Shown piece by piece: positions 44,956 through 53,060 of a stretch of DNA of 64,000 nucleotides. The stretch comes from Hathewaya proteolytica DSM 3090 (GTDB lineage Bacteria > Bacillota > Clostridia > Clostridiales > Clostridiaceae): contig NZ_FRAD01000004.1 of assembly GCF_900142225.1 (NCBI RefSeq), forward strand, positions 184,193 to 248,192, given 5' to 3'. How positions within the stretch are numbered: position 1 is the stretch's first letter; each line of letters begins with the position of its first letter. The notes beneath the pieces were generated by a model. The model did not search any database. It saw only the letters and a program-made list of their open reading frames with translations, and was not told the origin of the DNA. A program made the position numbers and the translations under genes.

Positions 44956-46881
44956 ATGAGAAAAAATAGTATATTTCCTTTTACGGCCATTATAGGTCAG
45001 GAGAAGCTAAAGAAAGCCCTTATCTTAAATGTGATAAATCCTAAAATCGGCGGGGTACTTATATGTGGTGAAAAGGGAACGGCTAAATCCACAGCGGTAA
45101 GGGGACTTGCCAAGATTATGGACGGCATGGAGGTAGTAGATCTTCCACTGAATGTAACAGAAGACAGGCTTATTGGCGGTGTAAATATTGAAAGTGCCAT
45201 AAAAAAAGGTGTAAGAGAGCTGGAGGGTGGTATTCTAAAAAAGGCTAATAATAATATACTTTATGTAGATGAGGTAAACCTTTTAAGTGAACATATAGTA
45301 AATTGTATTTTAGGCGCTTCTGGTACAAATAGGATAGAACGTGAGGGCCTTTCAGAGGAACATCCATGTAATTTTATTTTAGTAGGAACCATGAATCCAG
45401 AAGAGGGAGCTCTTAGGAGTCAATTTCTCGATCGATTTGGGCTTTATGTTGAAGTAACCAGTTGTGGAAGTGTAGCTGACAGAGTGGAAATTATCAAAAG
45501 AAGAATGGAGTTTGAAAAAGATTCTTATGGTTATGAAGAGCTTTGGTGCGATGAGCAGAATATTTTGAGGGAAAAGATAAATAATGCGAGAAAGAAATTA
45601 GAAAGTGTACAAGTAAAAGAACAAGCTTTAAATCTTGCAGCACAACTAGCATCCAAGGCAAATTGTGATGGACATAGAGGAGAACTAGTGCTTATTGAGA
45701 CTGCAAAGGCTATTGCCGCCATGGACAATAGAAGGTATGTAAATGTAGAGGATTTGAAGGAAGCATCGGAGCTAGCTCTGCCACATAGGATGAAGGAAGC
45801 ACCAATGGAACCACCACAGGATGAAAATAAGGATGATAAACAAGAAGGCAATGAAGAGGAAAATAGTGAAGACAATAAAAATGGGGATAATCCAGAAAAA
45901 AATCCTGATGAACAGTTATCTCATGATGAAGAGGATACAGAAAACAAAGAAGATGATCAGAATGACGATAGCAATGACACTGAGGAAAATGAACGTGAAG
46001 AGAATGATCATGAAAATAGTGGTGTAGATGATTTAACTGAAGAGATTTTTGATATAGGAAAAGTCTTTAAAGTAAAAAAGCTTAACATTAAGGTTAGAGA
46101 CAGAAAAAAGAGGGCGGGTAGCGGAAAACGAACAAAAACAAAGACCAATGCATTACAGGGTAGGTATATAAGATACAAAGAATGCAGAGGGGCAGTTAGA
46201 GATCTTGCATTTGACGCTACCATAAGAGCTGCAGCGCCATATCAAAAATTTAGAGAGCACAGTGGAAACACATGCATATGCATAAAAGAGCAAGATATAA
46301 AGGAAAAGGTAAGAGAAAAAAGAACTGGAGCTACCATAGTTTTTGTAGTGGATGCCAGTAGTTCCATGGGCGTAAATCAGAGGATGAAAGCAGTGAAGGG
46401 AGCTATCATGTCTTTGCTTACAGATGCTTACGAAAAAAGGGATAAAGTAGGTATGGTGGCTTTTAGAAAGGATAAAGCTGAAGTATTGCTTGATGTAACA
46501 AGGAGTGTGGAAATGGCTCAAAGACAGCTTAAAGTCATGCCAACAGGGGGGAAGACTCCCTTAGGATTTGGTATAGAAAAAGCCTATGAATTATTTAAAA
46601 AGTGCGAGAAAAAAGATAAGGACATAGTTCCTGTCATGGTGCTTGTTTCAGATGGCAGGGTAAATTATCATGGTAAATCTAGTGATCCCTTTGAGGACAC
46701 ATTAAAAATAGCTCATGAAATACAGGATAAAAATATTCAGAGCATTGTTATAGACTGCGAACAAGGATTTGTTAAGCTTGGCATGGCAAAGGAAATAAGT
46801 GAGGCTCTGGATGCGGATTACTATAAAATTGACGATTTGAAGGCTGATGAAATTGCAAATGCCGTAAGAAATATTGTGTAA
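44956..46881 (+). CDS. BchD/ChlD-like chelatase subunit, AAA+ and VWA domains
   Basis: A 641-residue protein, 12 bases after the I-subunit gene (RBS GGGAGATG). Residues about 1-280 form a second AAA+ domain with an intact Walker A (GEKGTAKST, about 37-45), YVDEVNLL and GTMNPEEGALRSQFLDRFGL. A strongly acidic Asp/Glu/Asn-rich linker covers about 285-358. A basic segment follows, then a von Willebrand A domain (about 455-641) with the MIDAS DASSSMG, TGGKTPLGFG and LVSDGRV. This matches the D subunit of magnesium or cobalt chelatases; in many BchD proteins the Walker A is degenerate, but here it is complete. It is the last gene of the riboswitch operon. Confidence 0.88.
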   Translation: MRKNSIFPFTAIIGQEKLKKALILNVINPKIGGVLICGEKGTAKSTAVRGLAKIMDGMEVVDLPLNVTEDRLIGGVNIESAIKKGVRELEGGILKKANNNILYVDEVNLLSEHIVNCILGASGTNRIEREGLSEEHPCNFILVGTMNPEEGALRSQFLDRFGLYVEVTSCGSVADRVEIIKRRMEFEKDSYGYEELWCDEQNILREKINNARKKLESVQVKEQALNLAAQLASKANCDGHRGELVLIETAKAIAAMDNRRYVNVEDLKEASELALPHRMKEAPMEPPQDENKDDKQEGNEEENSEDNKNGDNPEKNPDEQLSHDEEDTENKEDDQNDDSNDTEENEREENDHENSGVDDLTEEIFDIGKVFKVKKLNIKVRDRKKRAGSGKRTKTKTNALQGRYIRYKECRGAVRDLAFDATIRAAAPYQKFREHSGNTCICIKEQDIKEKVREKRTGATIVFVVDASSSMGVNQRMKAVKGAIMSLLTDAYEKRDKVGMVAFRKDKAEVLLDVTRSVEMAQRQLKVMPTGGKTPLGFGIEKAYELFKKCEKKDKDIVPVMVLVSDGRVNYHGKSSDPFEDTLKIAHEIQDKNIQSIVIDCEQGFVKLGMAKEISEALDADYYKIDDLKADEIANAVRNIV

Positions 46882-46977
46882 AATAAGTGGTATTAGAACT
46901 TAAAACTGGGAGTATTATGAAGGGTTAAAGCTTAAAGATGAGATTATTTAATCATACACTTTAAGGAGAATATTATT

Positions 46978-47859
46978 ATGAAAAGTAATAATGAGAATTG
47001 CGGTAAAACCCAACTAATAACTAAAGATAGAATTGTAAGAGTTATGTTAGTACTTTTAGGAACGTTTATTTATTCTATTTCTGTAAATGTATTTCTTACA
47101 CCTTACAAATTGATTCCAGGTGGCGTAACAGGGGTGGCAACCATAATAGAATATATCAGTGGAATACCGTCGGGCGTGTTTGTATTTCTTATGAATGTAC
47201 CTTTGTTCATAGCGGGTATAAAAAGTCTCGATAAAGAATTTGGTATTTTTAGTATAATAGGTATGATGTCCATGTCTTTGTTTCTTATTCTTACTAAGGG
47301 AATATCGAAGTATTTTTTCTTGGATGATGTGTTTTTGTCCACATTGTGTGGAGGTATTTTTTGTGGTATAGGTATGGGGATTGTATTTAGGTGCAGGGCT
47401 TCAGAGGGTGGAACGGATATTGTTTCTGTAATTATAAGAAAGAAATACGGCATAAAGATATCCACAGTAACTTTCGTATTGAATCTTTGTATTGTTTTAG
47501 CAGGAACATTTTTAGGAGATATAAAAACTGCCATATACACTATTATATCCATGTACCTTAAATCTATTGCTTTAGATAAGATTTCAGTAGGAATAGACAA
47601 TAAAAAGCTTGTTTTTGTCATCACCAATAAACCAGAAGAGGTAAAGAATTTCATCCTAAAAAAACTTGGACGAGGTGTTACCTTATTGAATGGACAAGGT
47701 GCTTATACTGGTGAGAGTAAGCAAGTCATATATTCTGTTATGAGTACTTCGCAGTTGGCAAGAGGTCGCGAGTACATTAGGCGCATAGATAATAGGGCAG
47801 TAATAACAATTATGGATGTAGCTGAGGTAGAGGGAAAAGGGTTTAGAAAAAACCTTTAA
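46978..47859 (+). CDS. YitT family membrane protein (DUF161/DUF2179)
   Basis: A 293-residue membrane protein with AAGGAGA before ATG 46978. Five to six transmembrane helices (about 20-190) include the YitT motifs LTPYKLIPGGVTGVATIIEY, GVFVFLMNVPLFIAGIKSL and GGIFCGIGMGIVFRCRASEGGTDI. The C-terminal cytosolic DUF2179 domain reads RGVTLLNGQGAYTGESKQVIYSV and IIRRIDNRAVITIMDVAEVEGKGF-like. YitT proteins are putative transporters with unknown substrates. It is a single gene with its own strong terminator. Confidence 0.88.
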   Translation: MKSNNENCGKTQLITKDRIVRVMLVLLGTFIYSISVNVFLTPYKLIPGGVTGVATIIEYISGIPSGVFVFLMNVPLFIAGIKSLDKEFGIFSIIGMMSMSLFLILTKGISKYFFLDDVFLSTLCGGIFCGIGMGIVFRCRASEGGTDIVSVIIRKKYGIKISTVTFVLNLCIVLAGTFLGDIKTAIYTIISMYLKSIALDKISVGIDNKKLVFVITNKPEEVKNFILKKLGRGVTLLNGQGAYTGESKQVIYSVMSTSQLARGREYIRRIDNRAVITIMDVAEVEGKGFRKNL

Positions 47860-47881
47860 TTTTACTGGTGAATATTGAATA

Positions 47882-47918
47882 CAAAAAAGCGAAGTTTTTC
47901 TCTACTTCGCTTTTTTTG
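47882..47918 (+). terminator. Intrinsic terminator
   Basis: AAAAAAGCGAAGT pairs with ACTTCGCTTTTTTT. Confidence 0.9.
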
Positions 47919-47924
47919 TAATAC

Positions 47925-47953
47925 TTGCAATTCAATCATAATAGATATATACT
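47925..47953 (+). promoter_or_regulatory. Promoter of galE
   Basis: TTGCAA at 47925-47930 and TATACT at 47948-47953, 17-base spacing. Confidence 0.7.
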
Positions 47954-48021
47954 GATAATATAATAATGAAAATAAAATTTTTATTTAGATATAGAAAAGG
48001 TTTTCTTAAGGAGGCAAAGAT

Positions 48022-49008
48022 ATGAAAGTATTAGTTTGTGGAGGAGCAGGATATATAGGGAGCCACATGGTGGCAGAGTTGCTTAGAAACAATCATGAAG
48101 TTGTTGTATTAGATAGTTTTGTGAAAGGTCACAGAGATGCAGTTTTAGGCGGAAAAATATATGAAGGCGACTTGAGAGATAGAAAGATATTAGATAGGGT
48201 TTTTACAGAAAACAAAATAGATGCAGTAATAGATTTTGCAGCTTTTTCTCTTGTAGGGGAAAGTGTAAGTGAACCTCTTATGTACTTTAACAACAATGTC
48301 TATGGCACTATATGTCTTTTAGAAGCTATGAGGGATTATGATGTAAAATATATTGTATTCTCATCTACTGCTGCTACATATGGTATACCTGAGAAGTATC
48401 CTATTATGGAAGAAGATCAAAAGGAGCCTATAAATCCATATGGAGAATCTAAATTGGCTGTGGAGAAAATACTTAAGTGGTGTGATAAGGCCTATGGTAT
48501 AAAATACACAGCTCTTAGATATTTTAACGCAGCGGGAGCTCATATAAATGGCCAAATTGGAGAGGATCACAATCCAGAAAGTCACCTAATACCTATTATT
48601 CTTCAGACAGCTCTTGGAAAGAGAGAAAAGATATTTATATTTGGTGAGGATTACAATACACCTGATGGAACGTGTATAAGGGATTACATACATGTATTGG
48701 ACCTAGCAAGCGCACACCTTTTAGCTTTAGATAGGCTTAGACAGGGAAAAGAAAGTGCTATATTTAATTTGGGAAATGGAAAAGGCTTTTCAGTAAAGGA
48801 AGTTGTTGAAACAGCAAGAAAAGTAACGAAAAGAGAGATAAAAGCAGAAATTGGGGACAGAAGGCCAGGAGACCCAGATGTATTGGTGCCTAATTGCGAT
48901 AAAGCCATGAAAGGATTAAAATGGACACCAAAATACAACTCCCTTGAGACTATAATCGAAACTGCATGGAAGTGGCACTTGTCTCATCCAAATGGATACG
49001 AAAAATAA
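48022..49008 (+). CDS. galE: UDP-glucose 4-epimerase
   Basis: A 328-residue short-chain dehydrogenase-type epimerase interconverting UDP-glucose and UDP-galactose in the cytosol. AAGGAGG precedes ATG 48022. NAD-binding GGAGYIGSH (about 7-15), VVLDSFVKGH, then the catalytic SSTAATYG and the YGESKLAVE Tyr-x3-Lys, followed by TALRYFNAAGAH and TPDGTCIRDYIHVLDLA. All are GalE signatures. Length is normal. A mutarotase-like gene follows after 21 bases, giving a small galactose or wall-sugar operon. Confidence 0.93.
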   Translation: MKVLVCGGAGYIGSHMVAELLRNNHEVVVLDSFVKGHRDAVLGGKIYEGDLRDRKILDRVFTENKIDAVIDFAAFSLVGESVSEPLMYFNNNVYGTICLLEAMRDYDVKYIVFSSTAATYGIPEKYPIMEEDQKEPINPYGESKLAVEKILKWCDKAYGIKYTALRYFNAAGAHINGQIGEDHNPESHLIPIILQTALGKREKIFIFGEDYNTPDGTCIRDYIHVLDLASAHLLALDRLRQGKESAIFNLGNGKGFSVKEVVETARKVTKREIKAEIGDRRPGDPDVLVPNCDKAMKGLKWTPKYNSLETIIETAWKWHLSHPNGYEK

Positions 49009-49029
49009 AAAAGGTGGTTTATAACTTAT

Positions 49030-49959
49030 ATGTTGAGGAAAGATATTTTTAAAGGTGAAGAAGCTATAATTTTAGAGAATAATTTAATTAAAGCAATAGT
49101 TTTGCCTGAATTAGGTGGAAAAATAGCTTCGATATATTACAAAAATAAAAATTTCGAATTGGTATTTCAAAATAAAGACAGCATCTACAAAAAACCAGAA
49201 TTGTATAGTGCATTTGAGGAGTTTGATGCAGCGGGTTTTGATGATGCATTTCCAACTATTGATAAGTGTAAAGTTAAATACAATGGTAAGGACTTAGAGT
49301 ACCCAGATCATGGTGAAATATGGAGTTCTTCGTTTAATATAAAGGCAGTGAAAGACCATGAGGTAGAATTGGAATATTGCAGTAAAATTTTACCTTACAC
49401 CTTCACAAAAAAAATTAGCTTAGATGAAAAAAATCACATTAACATACAGTATAATATATCAAACCTTGGAGAAAAGGATATTCCATGTATTTTCGCAGCA
49501 CATTACCTTGTAAACTGTGAGAAAAACATGGAGATATGCTTTCCAGAAGATACTTATGAGATAGTAATGGTTCAAGATAGCATACGATTTGGTCAATCTG
49601 GCACATACTACAACTATAAGAGCAAAAACGTTGAGAAAATTTTTTCACGTGTTCAAGATGAAAATGCCGACAATACAGAAAAATATTATGTAAACCACCA
49701 AGTAAAACAGGGTAGGTGCTCTATTAAATATCACCATAAAAAGGTAGAGTATGTGTTAAGCTATGATAGTGAAAAGCTGCCTTATTTAGGCTTTTGGGTT
49801 ACGGAAGGTGGGTTTAGAGGTGATTATAACTGTGCTTTAGAGCCTTGTAATGGCTTTTATGATAATATAGATATAGCAGGTAAAAACGAGAAACTGTATT
49901 ACCTTAAAGGTGGGGATAAGCTAGATTTTCATATAGATATAGAAATTAATGATATTTAA
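49030..49959 (+). CDS. Aldose 1-epimerase (mutarotase)-like protein
   Basis: A 309-residue cytosolic protein with AAAGGTGGT before ATG 49030. Galactose-mutarotase superfamily features: LENNLIKAIVLPELGGKIAS near the start, FDDAFPTIDKCK, LEYPDHGEIWSSSF with the conserved His, IPCIFAAHYLVNCEK and LPYLGFWVTEGG, where the aromatic/Glu residues form the sugar site. It should interconvert anomers of a hexose or hexose phosphate; the exact sugar is unknown. It is co-transcribed with galE. Confidence 0.82.
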   Translation: MLRKDIFKGEEAIILENNLIKAIVLPELGGKIASIYYKNKNFELVFQNKDSIYKKPELYSAFEEFDAAGFDDAFPTIDKCKVKYNGKDLEYPDHGEIWSSSFNIKAVKDHEVELEYCSKILPYTFTKKISLDEKNHINIQYNISNLGEKDIPCIFAAHYLVNCEKNMEICFPEDTYEIVMVQDSIRFGQSGTYYNYKSKNVEKIFSRVQDENADNTEKYYVNHQVKQGRCSIKYHHKKVEYVLSYDSEKLPYLGFWVTEGGFRGDYNCALEPCNGFYDNIDIAGKNEKLYYLKGGDKLDFHIDIEINDI

Positions 49960-50073
49960 TTAATTATGCATATTTAGTTTTGATAAAAACAGAGTAAGGT
50001 GAATAAATCGAATCCCTTTTGTACAATATAAATCATGTGGTAAAAATTATATTGTTGAAGGGAGAAGATAAGA

Positions 50074-50850
50074 TTGAAGATTAATAGGATTTTATCCTTT
50101 GTCAGTACAGTAACTATAACTTTATTTTTAATTTGCCCTATTTGCAATGCTTCTGAGTCAGAAAAATTACAAATTGAAGGGGATAGAACTTCAAAAAATA
50201 AAATCATTTATCTTACCTTTGATGACGGTCCTACGAGAAAAAACACCCCCAAAATTTTAGAAACCCTAAAAGAAGAGGATGTACCAGCTACATTTTTCTT
50301 AATAGGTGAAAAGATAAAGGTTTATGAAGATGTAGTTAAAGAATTAAAGGATCAAGGAATGGCTATAGGAGCACATTCTTATTCCCATGTTACATCAAAG
50401 ATATATAAGAGTGCATTCAATTATCGAGAGGACCTTGAAAAATGCATTGATGTGATAAAGGAGGTTACTGGAGAAGAACCTATAAATATTACTAGAATGC
50501 CTTGTGGTTCTACCAATACCATAGCAAACATTAATGTGAAACGTGAAATAAAGAAAAGTATAAAATCCATGGGAATGAATTATGTGGATTGGAATGTAAG
50601 CGGAGAAGATGCCATTTACAGAAATGTTCCAAGCAATGTGATATGGAAAAATATCATGAAAAATTCCAAGGACAAGGATACCATTGTTCTTCTTTTACAC
50701 GATGGTTATTATAATACCAATACGGCAGAACTTCTGCCAAAGATAATAAAGCATTTTAAAAAAGAAGGCTATACCTTTAAGACCATGAAGAATATGCCTC
50801 AAGATGAAATTGAAAGTCTAGAGAAACTTAGGATTTTAAACAGAAAATAG
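50074..50850 (+). CDS. Secreted polysaccharide deacetylase (NodB domain)
   Basis: A 258-residue protein from TTG 50074, set by AAGGGAG (50058-50064). Residues about 1-27 are a signal peptide (ILSFVSTVTITLFLICPICNA). The NodB homology domain follows: IIYLTFDDGPTRKNTPKIL with the metal-binding Asp pair, VPATFFLIGEKI, IGAHSYSHV with the HxxxH zinc ligands, and TIVLLLHDGYYN. It removes acetyl groups from peptidoglycan or another wall glycan outside the cell. Relatives include PgdA and PdaA-type enzymes; specificity is not deducible. It is monocistronic. Confidence 0.9.
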   Translation: MKINRILSFVSTVTITLFLICPICNASESEKLQIEGDRTSKNKIIYLTFDDGPTRKNTPKILETLKEEDVPATFFLIGEKIKVYEDVVKELKDQGMAIGAHSYSHVTSKIYKSAFNYREDLEKCIDVIKEVTGEEPINITRMPCGSTNTIANINVKREIKKSIKSMGMNYVDWNVSGEDAIYRNVPSNVIWKNIMKNSKDKDTIVLLLHDGYYNTNTAELLPKIIKHFKKEGYTFKTMKNMPQDEIESLEKLRILNRK

Positions 50851-50852
50851 AT

Positions 50853-50896
50853 AAAAATAGCTTTAGACCTTATTGAAGGATTCTAAAGCTATTTTT
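50853..50896. terminator. Terminator shared by convergent genes
   Basis: AAAAATAGCTTTAG (50853-50866) pairs with CTAAAGCTATTTTT (50883-50896). T-tracts exist on both strands, so it can serve both the deacetylase gene and gatD. Confidence 0.85.
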
Positions 50897-50932
50897 ATTT
50901 ACAGTGATTAATGTAAATAATTACATTAATGG

Positions 50933-51667
50933 TTATGAGTTTTTCATATATGTTGATATTATATAATCCTTTGCCTTTAGCTCCAAACTGTCATCTAGAG
51001 GAGCCAATTGGCAGATATCATCGCCGTATTTATTTTTCAAAGCTGCGTATAACATTTTATCTGCTAGTTCTGGATTTTTTGAAAGTAAACAGCCATGAAA
51101 GTAAGTTCCGTATGTGTTTTTGAATATACAACCTTCTGTCTTATCTTCGCCATTATTTCCAAATCCCACTTTTACTTCACCAAGGGGTTTCAGATTGCTG
51201 ATATAAGTTCTACCTGAATGATTTTCAAAACCTACATATGTTTCATCATATTTTTCGTTGTAAATCACGGTATTGCCGATAAAACGAGTGTTTCCAGCTT
51301 CAGTTCTTATGGGTAGTATATTAAGTCCAGGAAGCTTTTCTCCTTGGGAAGTCGTGTAGTATTCCCCAAGAAGCTGATAACCACCGCAAATGGCTAAAAA
51401 GACTTTACCTTGATCTATGTATTTTTCTAAGTTTTCCCTTTTCCCTTTTTGGATGTCCTCGGAAACAATGGATTGTTCGAAATCCTGGCCACCTCCAAAA
51501 AGCGTTATATCATAAAGAGCCTCATCAAAATCATCGCCTACAGATACATTGAAAAGGTTTACCTTAATATCTCTCTTTTCAGCTCTCTGCTTTAGTATAA
51601 GTATATTTCCAAAATCACCGTATACATTTAGAAGATCGGGGTACAAGTGACAAATATTTAGTTCCAT
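50933..51667 (-). CDS. gatD: Lipid II isoglutaminyl synthase, glutaminase subunit GatD
   Basis: A 244-residue class I glutamine amidotransferase. The start is ATG 51667 (MELNICHLYPDLLNVYGDFGN) behind GGAGA, 13 bases after the murT stop. Landmarks: ITLFGGGQDFEQSIV, then LAICGGYQLLGEYY with the catalytic cysteine, FENHSGRTY and GTYFHGCLL with the histidine. GatD releases ammonia from glutamine, which MurT uses to amidate the D-glutamate of the lipid II stem peptide. The N-terminus and the partner gene separate it from cobyric acid synthase CobQ, to which it is related. Confidence 0.93.
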   Translation of the reverse strand: MELNICHLYPDLLNVYGDFGNILILKQRAEKRDIKVNLFNVSVGDDFDEALYDITLFGGGQDFEQSIVSEDIQKGKRENLEKYIDQGKVFLAICGGYQLLGEYYTTSQGEKLPGLNILPIRTEAGNTRFIGNTVIYNEKYDETYVGFENHSGRTYISNLKPLGEVKVGFGNNGEDKTEGCIFKNTYGTYFHGCLLSKNPELADKMLYAALKNKYGDDICQLAPLDDSLELKAKDYIISTYMKNS

Positions 51668-51680
51668 AAAAAAATCTCCT

Positions 51681-53036
51681 TTACCAAATCTTTTTTGCAT
51701 ATCCCTTGTTGCTTAGGTATTTTCTGAAATCGGTCATGGCAGTGTATGTGGCCAATATATAAGTTGTTTTAGTGGAAACTGAGTCAATTGCATCTAGTAC
51801 ATTTTTGTAGTCATCGCAAATGATAAACTTGCTTCTATCAAAGCCAGCAGTTTTTAATCTCACAGCCATATCATATTTTCTTACACCACTGATAAATATA
51901 CTGTCAACATCTAATTGAGGTAATTTTTCAAAACAAACATCCCATATCCAAGAAATATCGCGACCATCAGCATAATTGTCATTGAGCATAAAGCACAAAT
52001 TTATTCTGTCCTTGTGGAGGCAAACGGTGTTAATTGCTTCATCGTAACCAGCTGGGTTTTTAACAAGTATTATTTTTATTTCCTTATCATTTATACAAAT
52101 GGTTTCTTGACGTCCAAAGGAACTTTGTTGGTGCCCTAGTGCGTTTTTAATGCTATCCATGGATATGTTAAAAATTTTGCCCATGGCATAGGCGCAAAGT
52201 CCGTTGTAGATATTGTATGTACCGGGCTGATTAATGGTAATCTGGTCATCTCCTATTAATACAGTAGATTCTGTAGCTGTTACTTCTAATATATCTGTAA
52301 TTTTATACTGTAGTTCCGGTCTTTTATAGGAGCACTCTGGGCAATAATAATCTCCTAGATGATTGTAAGTTACAAAATTGTATTTGTAAGCAGCTTTGCA
52401 GTATTTGCAGAACTTTGCATCGGCATTTATGTTAACATCAGAGGTGCTATTGTCATAGTTGGAAAATCCGAAATACACAACTTTGTTTGTCACATCTAGT
52501 TTTCCCAACAGTGATTCATCACCATTTAGTAGTAAGGTAGATTCGGGGGTTTTTTCAACACCTTCTAATATCTTATTTAGAGTAGTGTACAACTCACCAT
52601 ACCTATCTAGCTGATCTCTAAAAAGGTTGGTAACGGCTATGTTTTTTGGTTTAATATGCTCTGTTATGAACCTTACATTGGCTTCGTCCACTTCTATTAT
52701 GGCATACTTTGGTCCATGAGTCTTTTTAAAGGTAAAATTTTTGATAAAAGTAGTAACTATACCACCATAAAGGTTTGCACCAGAAGAATTTGTGATTACA
52801 GTGCTATCTTTAAACTCAGTTTTAAATATGTTGTAAATCATATTTGTTGTGGTGGTCTTACCGTTAGTACCTGTTATTAGGATGACATCGTAGTCACGGC
52901 TTGCTATCTTTAATATGTTGTTGTCTATTTTTAAAGCTAGTTTGCCTGGAAAATTTGTTCCTCCAACAGAAAATACTTTGCAGGCCCAAATTGCTAGTTT
53001 TGAAATAATTATGCTAAAAAAACTTTTGATATTAAT
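51681..53036 (-). CDS. murT: Lipid II isoglutaminyl synthase, Mur-ligase subunit MurT (ATT start)
   Basis: A 451-residue Mur-ligase homologue. The only ATG in frame near the N-terminus lies at 52841, inside the ATP-binding loop, and would remove it. The frame is open leftward from a TGA just after 53040, and AAGGCGGTGA (53043-53052) is a near-perfect ribosome binding site followed, six bases on, by ATT AAT ATC (53036). Starting there gives MNIKSFFS-like, GGTNFPGKLALKID, and the P-loop LITGTNGKTTTTNM (about 55-62). No ATG, GTG or TTG occurs between. The zinc ribbon (CKYC and CPEC) and the DUF1727 C-terminus are typical of MurT. With GatD it amidates lipid II. Confidence 0.85.
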   Translation of the reverse strand: MNIKSFFSIIISKLAIWACKVFSVGGTNFPGKLALKIDNNILKIASRDYDVILITGTNGKTTTTNMIYNIFKTEFKDSTVITNSSGANLYGGIVTTFIKNFTFKKTHGPKYAIIEVDEANVRFITEHIKPKNIAVTNLFRDQLDRYGELYTTLNKILEGVEKTPESTLLLNGDESLLGKLDVTNKVVYFGFSNYDNSTSDVNINADAKFCKYCKAAYKYNFVTYNHLGDYYCPECSYKRPELQYKITDILEVTATESTVLIGDDQITINQPGTYNIYNGLCAYAMGKIFNISMDSIKNALGHQQSSFGRQETICINDKEIKIILVKNPAGYDEAINTVCLHKDRINLCFMLNDNYADGRDISWIWDVCFEKLPQLDVDSIFISGVRKYDMAVRLKTAGFDRSKFIICDDYKNVLDAIDSVSTKTTYILATYTAMTDFRKYLSNKGYAKKIW

Positions 53037-53060
53037 TGTTAGTCACCGCCTTAAATGTAT

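Noticed and set aside
39048..46881. Magnesium chelatase of chlorophyll synthesis
   Set aside because: No other bacteriochlorophyll gene is present and control is by a cobalamin riboswitch.
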